Both the position numbers and the translations under genes were made by a program. From positions 1 to 31,166 of the forward strand of contig CAJVPJ010000276.1 in the NCBI GenBank assembly GCA_910592205.1: 31,166 nt of DNA, written 5' to 3'. Below the pieces are notes generated by a model that worked only from the letters and a program-made list of their open reading frames with translations, had not been told where the DNA came from and ran no database searches. The stretch comes from Paraglomus occultum. Lineage: Eukaryota > Glomeromycota > Glomeromycetes > Paraglomerales > Paraglomeraceae. Positions 11,760 to 21,241 of this stretch are shown one piece after another (within the stretch, counting starts at the first letter, position 1; each line of letters begins with the position of its first letter).

Positions 11760-12165
11760 TTACCTTTCTGCATTTCTCATGTACAACCATAACTTGTTCA
11801 TTTCCACTTCTATTCTATCCATTCTCCTCTCAATTCTGTCCATTTTCGTTTCTATTCTGTCCATTCTCGTATCTAATTCGTCCACCTTTTCCCCCACTCC
11901 GTCTATCTTCGCCTCGACACGTCCAATTTTTGCGTTCATGATATAGACTCCCGCCCCACAGCAAACCACCGCTGGTGTTACGACCTTGTTTTTAATTATA
12001 TTCCAGATATTACCGAGATCTGAAATGGAATATAGTTTGGTTCTAGTGTTCTACAATATGAGAAAGAGACATAATACTTCACTCACCGGCCCGCGAGAGC
12101 GTCTTGTTTTCAGTCGGCTTCGCTGTCGTACAATATAGGCGGCGGGCGATGTTCCTGAGAGACAT
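11760..12165 (-). CDS. Predicted mitochondrial coiled-coil protein
   Basis: Two exons, 12165-12087 and 12019-11760, give about 112 residues. The N-terminus MSLRNIARRLYCTTAKPTEN is rich in Arg, Ser and Thr without acidic residues for its first 18 positions, which is what a mitochondrial presequence looks like. A short hydrophobic stretch follows (TPAVVCCGAGVYIM). Then comes a heptad-like coiled coil built on a repeated RMDRIE unit (RMDRIETKMDRIERRMDRIE). The organisation (presequence, one membrane or amphipathic segment, coiled coil) resembles small inner-membrane proteins, but I do not recognise a family. Exon 2 may instead splice at 11764 to a seven-base last exon (11726-11720), changing only the final residues. 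A minisatellite starts 15 bases upstream of the ATG. Confidence 0.6.
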
Positions 12166-12180
12166 TGCAATTTAGTATGT

Positions 12181-12263
12181 GAAAGTTTTTTTGATGTGGG
12201 GGAAAGTTTTTTTGATGTGGGGAAAAGTTTTTTTGACGTGGGGGAAAGTTTTTTTGACGTGCG
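12181..12263. repeat. Minisatellite, four units of about 20 bp
   Basis: Four consecutive copies of a unit close to GAAAGTTTTTTTGATGTGGG, with small changes (GATG to GACG, variable G-run length). It lies immediately upstream of the start codon of the mitochondrial coiled-coil gene, so it would be in that gene's 5' UTR or core promoter. Translating it on either strand gives a meaningless repeated peptide, and those frames are not called. Confidence 0.9.
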
Positions 12264-12952
12264 GTGGAAATTGGTTTGGTTTGGGGGGATGGAAGTCATT
12301 CATTAAATACGTCACGTATTTGGTATCCCAATACAGTAATATATATGAATCTGCGGTTTACGTGTTCACATTTATCATTGTTATTATTAGAGTATTACGT
12401 ATGTCAGATACGGTATATAATTTAGACACGTGAATATACCGTCTCGAAAAAATTCTTCTAAATGTTTCCATATACATGTGACTGACACTCCTGCATGCAG
12501 ACCTATAATACAAAGTTGTGCACCTCTTATTGTTACGTAATATTAAAGAACAATATGGTAGACAAAGAAAGTCACAACACATATGATCATGTTGTTGAGA
12601 TCATATGACTTGTTTGAAGCCATATAATGTTTTATCAAATCAACAAGGTTAAAAGCCACATATCATTGCACGACACTACATACTGCGTGGTAGAACATAT
12701 TGTTGTTAGTAATAGTAAAATGCAACATAATAATAATCAAACTGATCACGCAATGAATATACTGTATATCATGATTTTTATTGATAATCGTTATTATATG
12801 TATTAAAATCTTATATTAATATTAATATTAAAATATGGGTAAATAAGATAAGTAAAGAATGCGCAGTTAATTTAAACAGCTTCCAACAATGAGACTTGGA
12901 ATGGTATAACTCCACCATAATAATAAATTGAAATTCTTTCACCATAAGAATT
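12264..12952. other. Intergenic, AT-rich
   Basis: No gene recognised. Open frames here are short and overlap on both strands. The stretch 12720-12850 is very AT-rich, with TAATATTAATATTAA-type runs. Confidence 0.4.
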
Positions 12953-13240
12953 TCACACAACCACAAACCATGGCATTCCTAATACAAGATCAGCTTTAGG
13001 TTCTTTGCAGACTACAAAATTATTTAAAACTTCATCACTACCAGATACTAATTTATCCTTACCCTTAAATCGAAAAGATAATTCAAAATTTTCCACGACA
13101 CCTACAGTATCCTTTATTCTCTTTTCAAAATATTTTGGTGGGTCGCTATATTTTATTCCAAGTTTATCGACTAAACTTTTTCCAATAATTGATGTGACTC
13201 CAGTAAATGTCATTATAAGAACAAGGAAAATGCATGGCAA
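12953..13240 (-). pseudogene. Retropepsin-like fragment
   Basis: About 95 residues resembling the aspartic protease domain of LTR-retrotransposon or retropepsin-like proteins. TGVTSIIGKSLVDKLGI aligns with the DTGA..S.IS..LA..LGL region, and DLVLGMPWF is the characteristic (I/L)LGM.W motif at the other end of the fold. The catalytic Asp before TG is Phe here (TFTGV), and there is no gag, RT or integrase beside it. I read it as an inactive relic. A domesticated protease-like gene missing its first exon is the alternative. Confidence 0.5.
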
Positions 13241-14145
13241 AGTGAGTTAAAATATTACCCCAGCGGGCAAATTTGCCGCTAAAAATTAATTTTGACCCGT
13301 TTGCTCGTGATTTGCTTAATCATTCCCCTCCCCACTTTCCTAATACTAAGCCAAAGTGAAAGTGCAATCCACGTTGATTACCCTCACAGACTTTCTCAAA
13401 GGATAAATCTAAGTTTAGCCAAAAAAAGAATACCGTTGGCACAAGGTACACTAATTTTACGCGTATGAATAAAGATAACAACATTCTATCGTCAACACGC
13501 TAAGCTTAATCTTATTATGAGTAGTCATCGTGGCCGGAGCATACCTTAACTTCCATTTGTTTGGCTCGTATGACATACACGTGTGTAGCTTTATTGCCTG
13601 CATTTCTTGGAATTGTGGTTGCTCAAAGAACAGTTTGACAGAATTATGTGAGGCGTTTCAATTACTCTCTAAATCTGAGCAAGATATTATATCTGTTCTC
13701 TCTCATCTGTTTTATCATAAGGCATAATCACGTTGTGATACAATTTCATGCTCTCGGAAAATAAACGATTCAGTCGGATCTTTATCCAAAGCCCAATTTT
13801 TTAATTAAAAGTGATTGTAGATAAAAATAAAACATGTTTATAATTTGATTTTGGAATAAATGAAATAATGTGCGTGGTTTGTGGAATTTATAAATAATTG
13901 AGTCCAGCTCGGGCCTTTTATATTCAACGAGTATTTTCGCTTAATAAGCGGCTGGTATTTTGATTTAATTGGTCCTTTGATATTATCATTTGAATTCATG
14001 GGAATTTTATAGTAGAGCGAGTACGAGGGAAGTAACAGCGACAATCGTGAACAGTAGTGACACCGAAGCGCATTTTTTCTTGGGCAAAAACTCTTATCTT
14101 CAGTACAGTTTAACTTGCTTTGTACCGATACCAATATCGGGTGGC
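13241..14145. other. Intergenic, one unassigned short frame
   Basis: The plus frame around 13530-13727 includes a Cys-containing stretch (CISWNCGCSKNSLTELCEAF) then LLSKSEQDIISVL, which looks like a degraded protein segment, but I cannot assign it. A near-palindrome GCGGGCAAATTTGCCGC lies near 13265. The minus frame at 13838-14134 shows no recognisable content. Confidence 0.3.
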
Positions 14146-14147
14146 GA

Positions 14148-14183
14148 AAAGCAAGTATTTTGAATAAATTGTTTACTTGCTTT
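14148..14183. promoter_or_regulatory. Stem-loop upstream of the reductase gene
   Basis: AAAGCAAGTA (14148-14157) and TACTTGCTTT (14174-14183) form a perfect 10-bp inverted repeat around a 16-base AT-rich spacer. It lies about 115 bases upstream of the reductase start codon. It could be a dimeric regulator site or chance. No known factor is implied. Confidence 0.35.
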
Positions 14184-14254
14184 CTTTTTTCAAATGTTGG
14201 GAAAGATGTTAACGAAATATGGTATTATTTTCGTCGATCAGCCTTTCGGCTCCG

Positions 14255-14295
14255 TATAAAAAGTCGGTCGGTGTGTATCACTTGATATCACTTGA
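14255..14295 (+). promoter_or_regulatory. TATA box and tandem 10-mer before the reductase
   Basis: TATAAAAAG at 14255-14263 is 44 bases upstream of the ATG at 14299, which would put transcription start close to the start codon. Between them TATCACTTGA occurs twice in direct tandem (14276-14285 and 14286-14295), ending three bases before the ATG. Confidence 0.45.
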
Positions 14296-14298
14296 ATC

Positions 14299-16250
14299 AT
14301 GCCTGAGAATTCAGACAAGAAGTCATTAGAAGGGTTAGAGTTAACAAACTTGCTCGGGCCTTTTTCTTCTGTCATCGCATAATCGTTTTCAAGAATTGGT
14401 CAACTAAAATAAACTTGTGCACACATTTGACCAGGGAAAATACCCAAGTGATTTTTGTTAAGCGACCAGAGAGTGGACCTATCAACCCTGATGAGGTATT
14501 TAAAATCGTCAAAACGCCCATTCCTAAGGAAGAAGATATCCCGCATGAGCATGTTCTAGTAAAAGTGCTTTATTTATCATTGGATCCTGGTAAGGATTTG
14601 CTGCAGATACTATCCTAAAAATATGAACGGGTATTGACAGAATCCTTTAATCTTCGAAAGCAATGCGTGGTTGGATGGAGGACAAAAGAAGGTATCAACA
14701 GATCCAATATGTATATAGTTGGAATTTACGCCAAATATTCTCAATTTAATGGTCAATTTGTATTCGAAATCATCCAGTTATATAAAGCCAGTGGGTACCG
14801 TATCGCAATTGTACTTGACGCTAGCATTTGATCGTTAAATTTCTTCTAATTATGCCTGATCTTATTAATAGACTTGAATGAAGTTATGCGTGGGGCCACT
14901 GTTGCTGGTAAGATTTGCTTGTTTGAATTCTCTAGTTTTTCTATTTACACTTTCATACGAAAACGTAAACTTTTATGATATATCGTTAACAGAAGTCATC
15001 ATCTCCAAGAATCCAAACTTTCAACCGGGGGATAAAGTGCAGGGGTTTCACGGTAATGACCAATAACCGCGATAATCGATACTTTTGTAATAGCATGTCT
15101 TTTTAAAAATCTCTCGATATTATCAGGATGGCAGGCCTATGCTGTTGCAAATGGGAAAGATCTTATTAAACTAAAGTAAGCGCCGCCGGTTACTTGCAGT
15201 GATTCTCTGAACTGTTCATGCTGCTAAAATATATCTTTGTACAAAAGTCCGCCTCCCGGAGCGTCTCTCAGTGACTACCTCGGACTCTTTGGTATAACGG
15301 GGTTGACCGCATACTTTGGATTATTGGATATCGGTGAGTTTAGTGAGGTGGCGCGCGTTGGAATTGTCATGGAAGAAACACTGACGAAATTTTATTAAAA
15401 GGTAAACCTGTTGCCGGCGAAACTGTCGTCGTATCTGGGGTAAGCCGATAAGAGGAGGTTTTGCCAATGCAAGTTAAATGATTCATTAATTGGTGATTGT
15501 CAAAGCCTAAAAAGATGTATCTGTTCCCTTTTAACAGGCCGCAGGGGCAACGGGCAGTGTAGTCGGTAATTGCTATGCAGTTTGAAAGCCACAATCCGAG
15601 TTACTTAAAGCTCATCTATTATGTATAAACAGGTCAAATAGCAAAAATTAAGGGATGTCGTGTAATAGGAACAGCCGGCACACAAGAAAAGTGCGAGTTT
15701 CTCGAAAAAGAGTTGGGCTTTGATGTAGCATTAAATTATCGTGATCCCGACTTTGCTCAAAAACTGAAAGCAGCTACCCCAAACTACATAAACGTCTTTT
15801 TTGACAATGTCGGAGGCGATATTCTGGACCTTTGTTTGACCCGCATAGCCACTAAGGCACGCATTGTACTGTGCGGTGCCATCAGCCAGTATAACGAAAA
15901 GAATCGAAAAGGACCGGCGTTTTACACTGCATTAATCATTAACCGGGCCAAGATGGAAGGTTTTATCGTGTAAGTATGAAGCGGTTCACTTATACCAGTT
16001 ACCTGAACACGACAACGTAACGAATAATGTCTATACACTACTTTGAAATAGAATGGACTACCAAGATAGATGGTCCGAAGCACGTCATGATCTGATTGAA
16101 TGGTTTAAAGAAGGAAAGCTCAAGGGACGGGAACACGTTATTAAGGGTTTGGAGAATGCGCCGGATGGATTGTTGCAGTTGTTTGCTGGTAAAAATACAG
16201 GAAAGATGGTTGTTAAAGTCGCCGAGCCAAGCGTAATGAGCAGCCTGTGA
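14299..16250 (+). CDS. PTGR-type NADP-dependent alkenal/enone reductase
   Basis: Zinc-independent medium-chain reductase (PTGR1/LTB4DH and plant AER family) that reduces the double bond of alpha,beta-unsaturated carbonyls using NADPH; cytosolic. Twelve exons stay in phase: 14299-14333, 14435-14589, 14661-14691, 14778-14794, 14872-14907, 14993-15052, 15127-15175, 15248-15333, 15402-15439, 15538-15565, 15633-15969 and 16052-16250, about 356 residues. Signatures are YLSLDPAMRGWM, a GDKVQGFHGWQAY segment, GLTAYFGLLDIG, and the Rossmann motif spread over exons 9-11 (ETVVVSGAAGATGSVVGQIA). Then come GCRVIGTAGT, the VFFDNVGGDILD motif, GAISQYN and a C-terminal GKNTGKMVVKV. The N-terminal extension of about 13 residues is charged. 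Exon 4 is only 17 bases. The substrate is not predictable from sequence. Confidence 0.92.
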
Positions 16251-16379
16251 TGTTATCCACAGCAAGTCAAGTGTTGGTATATTGAGACTTTGTAATTCAA
16301 CGAATATGTTCCGCCAAGAGAGTTCAGATTTTGTACGAATTGCAAATCCTCGTTTTCCAATAAATGACAAGAATATGAC

Positions 16380-17662
16380 TTATTGGCCTAACGCTTTACG
16401 CATAGCTTCTGTCAGCCACACACTCTCGTATCTCTCTTTACCCTCGGTCTCGTACACAATATCAAGCAGTCCTTCCACGAATTCATTGAATTTTTCATAT
16501 CTTTCCCGCGCTGCGTCCAATAGCTCTTCTGCCTGATTAAACCGATCGAGCGGATGCTGTTCCATTGCTACTGCGTTTATGGCCCCAATATAATCTCGCA
16601 GCTTGTCATCTTTGAGAAATTTTTTTATTTTCTCAGATTGTCCTATCGACATACAGTTAATAAATGAGTGAATGACTGGAATTCAGGATATTCGTAAAGT
16701 AAAGAAATACGCCATACCAATTTTATGTAGCTGCTCTGGCTTTAACGTATTAGGATCCTCTATATCGAAAGCAGTATCGACTGATCGTACTCTGTCGATG
16801 ATATCCTTATTAAGTTTTATGCCTGCTAATATCGTCAAGTCCTCCCCCTCAAGTAGATTATCATCGTTATTGCGATTGTTATTATCCTGGAAAAACGGTT
16901 TTCTCTCGTAATTTGAGGTGAAGCTTGTATCCTTTTTCCGACCAAATAGATCGGTTGCTAGAAAATGACAAGATCATGATAGTTATGATCGGTAACCGCC
17001 CGAAAGATTGTTCATATGAAAACTAGATGGCAAACCTGGCGGAGGCACTGGTGGAGGTGCAGTACATGGAATCTCTGATAATAAATTTTAACGTTAGTAA
17101 TAATATAGGGTCTCGATCTAATCGAGTACGCGGTATCAAGCCATACCTTACCTTTATGTTTTTTTGAACATTCCACGGAACAACTATAAAGTATACGCAA
17201 ATTCATGAATTCGAAATACATAAATCACGTCAATTTGATTCAAAACAGCTTCCAAACTTACAAGAGAATCCTACATGTCGGGCATTTATACTTATGAGGC
17301 ATCTTGTTACATACTTCACAATTTCGAGTCAATCCAGGTTTTGATATAAACTGTCGGGTTGGTCGAAACGTTCTTTGTTCATAAGTGTTTCCCCTCCTTA
17401 CGATTTGATTATGTCTTTGATGTTTTGAATTCACCCACGAATTTGTTGGTTTATTTGATCTAAATGTCCCCTGCGCGTATGTTTTGCCCCTCCTTGCCAT
17501 TTGGTAAGGTCTTCGGTTTTTCCAGTTATTTGTTGGACCAGTAGGAGACTTTGCTAAATCAACATGTTTCTCTTCTCGGTTGCCCATTACTGTTTTGGGA
17601 GAATAAGAATCTTGGTGAACAGAATACTCGCTAGGTGCACTGTCTGAATCGCTGTTAGCCAT
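16380..17662 (-). CDS. ZNHIT3: ZNHIT3/Hit1-like zinc-finger HIT protein
   Basis: Box C/D snoRNP assembly factor of the Hit1/ZNHIT3 type. Five exons in phase: 17662-17262, 17183-17152, 17074-16997, 16957-16718 and 16642-16380, about 337 residues. The zf-HIT domain (about residues 115-148) is complete across two splice joins: CEVC, CPTC, CSVEC, then HKEIPC, giving C-x2-C, C-x2-C, C-x3-C and H-x4-C. After a Pro-rich segment (APPPVPPPGLP) and an acidic linker comes the Hit1 C-terminal region (LHKIGQSEKIKKFLKDDKL, then FNEFVEGLLDIVYE). In the human protein the finger starts near residue 11. Here about 114 residues precede it, with a duplicated basic unit around RRGKTYAQGTFR and RRGNTYEQRTFR. The ATG at 17662 is followed by an acidic, Ser-rich start. 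It converges on the reductase gene. Confidence 0.85.
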
Positions 17663-18657
17663 TATTATTATTATTATCGGCGCGGTAATAGTAAAGAGTT
17701 GTAAATATAAACTGCTTATAAATTATTATTAAGATCAAAAATCACGATTGTGTAAAATATGTTGATTTTTGGGTAATTCATCAACGTTTAGCATAATCTT
17801 CCGAGTACGTATACTCACGCTTCGTCAAGCTACAAATTTATACAATAATGTATAAAAGTTCTATTGTTTTTCTTTTTTTCGAAATTAGCTTCAAAATATT
17901 GTTACTTCGCATAGTACACATGGGTAGGAGAGATTTTTGAAAAGAAAACTTTTTCATATTATGTTTTAAAAATGTTGTGTTACTCACGGCACGTAAGAAG
18001 GCCAATCAGAATATCTGCCAATAAACCATCGGCAAGTCTCAAAGGATCAATTACCACAAGTATAATCAATTTTGGGAAAACACTCGAAGAACGATTAACA
18101 CACATGTTCAACCTTTACAACAGTGACCTTAGCTGGCATTTCTCAAGATGATATTAGCTTATAGCCTATGCTCTTAGCTTATCCATGATTCGTTCGAACA
18201 AAAAGACAGTAATTCTCCAAACCCCTTTAAACGAAAGTGAGGAAAAAAGAATAGTTATACATGTCGTCCACTGGGAACAGGTTGTTACTCACCAGCTAAA
18301 ATTAATATTGAATAATTTTCTGCCAAAGGTAATAACATTTACTATTCGCAATAAAAAAAGATTGCCTGTAATGCAAAAGTTTCATTCAGCAAACTATCAA
18401 AGTTAGTGTTTTATTTGGCAACGCGAATTCCATATTAGCATGTCCGCATTCTTTTCTAATTTAGTGTTTTTAACAATTCGGGTAACGCTGAGCAGTCATA
18501 AAGTTAAATGCGCTTCGCTTTTTTTAACCTATAGAATTACGTCTTGATAACGCATGTAGAGAAAAATTATGTGAGTACCACTCACTAGGTCAAAATGGTC
18601 TTTTCTAGTAACGGTATTAAATCCACTTTATCATTACTTCTATCGATCTTGATATAC
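17663..18657. other. Intergenic between ZNHIT3 and SMN
   Basis: Carries the ZNHIT3 promoter and the SMN 3' flank, since both genes point left. An (ATT)n microsatellite abuts the ZNHIT3 start codon (about 17661-17678) and would lie in its 5' UTR. The plus frame at 18185-18406 has no recognisable content. No RNA gene is evident. Confidence 0.4.
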
Positions 18658-20075
18658 TTAGCTGTGACGCCTTCTTCCCTAACATTTTAAGAAATTCAAT
18701 CAGCAAGCAAGTGGACAACCATTAAGATAGCGAGTAAGAAAACAACTTAACCTGATACAATCCAGTGTAATATCCAGAAAAGTACCACGCCATTAACAGA
18801 TTCGATAATGCTTCGTCGTCTACAAAAATATGAATCATATGATAAGCTATTCATTTGCGACGAAAGAGAGAGAAAGACGGAGGGGCTACTGTTACCAGAT
18901 CCAGATGTTGGTGGCATTGGTGGTGGTGGCATTCGTGGAGGTGGCGGCTTTGAATAAAAAAGATAAAATTAAAGTAAAACCGAGTTCTATCAGACAGCCG
19001 ACCATGACATTGAGGGACACTTACTATTGACATTGAGTGCCATGCATAATGCGGGTATTGAGACTCCTTCATTAAGAAGAAAAGTTAATATTAGTACTAT
19101 AAGGATTTTATAATAGTATATAGGAAACCTATTCAGCAGAATGGTGCTTTATCAGCTTCAACGTTAGCTGAAACAAAAAAGAAGCCGGAGAATACAATTC
19201 TGCATACATACCATAGGCGGAGGGGTCTGATAAAATTGTGTTGATGGAGAAGGATTATTTCCCAACGCTTCCCCGTAATAAGGTGGTGGATAAGGATAAT
19301 ATGGATAGAATGTCTTTTGCTGTGAAGATTCTTTCGTACTCTTGTGATCTTTACCATTGTCCTGAAATGATATTTTCTATTTCAGATCACCACAGTCTAA
19401 CAAAATAATAAAATTTCTACTGGGTTTTGCTACCGACCAATTTTTGTTTGGTTGCCCTGGTTGTCGCATTGTCAAAGTGCTGTGGTCTTTTTGTTGCAGA
19501 AGTAGAAGACGGCTTATGCACTTGCTTTGCCTTCTCTTTTGTTGATGTCCTGTCAGATGATAATCTTTGCTTAGCAACATCACAGTTTCACGAAATTTAA
19601 ATATGAAATGCCATCAATTTACTTTTGGTTTGAACGTGCGGATGTGGCAGATGATCCATTAATTCCTTCTTGCTTAGCCTTTGCTTTGAGACTGTGGTGG
19701 GTCTGATTTGATGAAACAAATGATCACGTGAATGATACGTTACGGTAAGAGCATAGCAATGAGGAACAGAAAATCATTGCTTACTTGGTATTCTAACATT
19801 GCTTTATCCCAAGCATTTATTAAAGCGCTGTCATCCCAGACATCATCAACATCTTCCTGTCGAAGAACATGTATTCAGCGTGTGTTTCATGACTACGACT
19901 GGCTAAACAGATTTTTCTCGATGGTAATGAAACTCACTGCAACGTCCATGTCCTCTGTCACTTCATATGTTTCATCGAGTTCATTATATTCGTCTTCGTT
20001 ATACTCGTCTTCATTGTTGGGTATGATGTTCAAGGATGACGATTTACTCGTCACTGTGGTCCTCAAATTGCTCAT
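18658..20075 (-). CDS. SMN1: Survival motor neuron (SMN) homologue, Tudor-less
   Basis: Core of the complex that loads Sm proteins on spliceosomal snRNAs. Nine exons: 20075-19938, 19856-19785, 19702-19623, about 19564-19438, 19361-19212, 19066-19025, 18947-18896, 18819-18752 and 18678-18658, about 249 residues. The N-terminal Gemin2-binding helix (EDVDDVWDDSALINAWDKAM, about residues 47-66) and the C-terminal oligomerising YG-box (LLMAWYFSGYYTGLYQG) are unmistakable. A Pro-rich stretch before the box (PPPPRMPPPPMPP) matches the proline region. The middle is a Lys/Ser/Thr-rich linker with no Tudor fold, as in fission yeast Smn1. The last glycine of the YG-box and the stop come from a 21-base final exon (GRRRHS). 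The exon 4 donor (near 19437, GTCGGT) is the least certain join, and exon 4 could be read in another frame. Confidence 0.88.
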
Positions 20076-21241
20076 TTTGTCAGTGGATAATAATTAATTC
20101 GGAAGAGAGAAAATGTGTCTTTAATTATTCTTAAATCATGTGTCTCGGTTTTGATAGGTCACGTTAACGAGAATGTCTTACAATACTATTTATAGTAATT
20201 TTTAATAGCGAGGAGTAGAATTCAGACATGTTCTATTTTCACGAATACCGAGTGAATACAATGCATGATTAACCCTACAGAAGAAATAGTCAAGACAACA
20301 TGACGACAAATAATCGATGCTCCCTTCACTGATGAACTTGTTCTCGAAGTTATTGCTGCAAAAAAAGTGGCTATCTGTCACCAATTACCCTTGCAGTTAG
20401 AAGGACCCAGTTTAACAGATTGACTTGGCTAATTAAACAAGTACATTTTTCTTTTCAAAAACATGTACAGATATTAAACGAACGTACATAGGATTTACTC
20501 GCTCAACACCGCAGTCAACAATACGTATTACGTTTGTGCTGAGCCTTAAGAAAATATTGTTGATATGCAACGTAGGTAATGCCAAGTTATTAAATATTTA
20601 CTTGGCAGCCTGACCTGACTAATCCACCGAATCACTCAATGAAAGTACGAGTTAAAAGTTCCTTTATGACGCGATTCCATTGTAAGGCAGTCATACTTGA
20701 CTATATTGTATGAAATAAAAAAATTAAAAGTATTTATCTCTGTTTTTAAATACATCTTTCGTCGAGGTATGCTATTTATTACTTTCTTTAAATATGGATT
20801 TAAAATGTGATATTTTGATTCTGACAATCATCCAGGTATGACGCAGCTCACCAGCGATAATAATTCCGACAATTGCATGCGGAATATCTTTATCATGATG
20901 CAAAGACCTTTGTCATTCGAGAAGGAGAGAAAGTATTCTGTAATTTAACGTTACCTAAATCGACTAATTTCGAATTTGATTCGTAATTACATTCTTTTCA
21001 CTTAGCGTTAGTTTGTAACTGAAAAGTCAGTCGGGTAGATAGCAAATAACATAAATATAGCATTGTTGAACTACTCACGCAAAGCACGTGGGATTGATCA
21101 GCTGATCATTCAAATTACTATATAATCAGTAAAGTTTCATTCTATCGCTATTATCGAATATTAACGCGACCGCAAGTATAGCAATTGTTGTCTGGAAGAT
21201 CACGTTCGAGTGTTATAAAGACCTGAAATAATCCAGCAGTC
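20076..21241. other. Divergent intergenic region SMN / USP
   Basis: Shared upstream region of the SMN gene (left) and the USP25/28-like gene (right), about 1.17 kb. Only short frames without recognisable content occur. No RNA gene, repeat or TATA box can be supported. Confidence 0.4.

Noticed and set aside
11713-11946. Plus-strand ORF rich in Ser/Ile with LSILLSILSIF repeats
   Set aside because: Antisense shadow of the RMDRIE coiled-coil exon.
12179-12433. Plus-strand ORF with repeated VFLMWGK-type units, and the opposite-strand SPTSKKL repeats
   Set aside because: Both are translations of the 20-bp minisatellite; the composition changes abruptly outside it and neither has a domain.
13260-13285. 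Near-palindrome GCGGGCAAATTTGCCGC as an operator or origin
   Set aside because: A single short palindrome without a neighbouring gene start or second copy; chance cannot be excluded.
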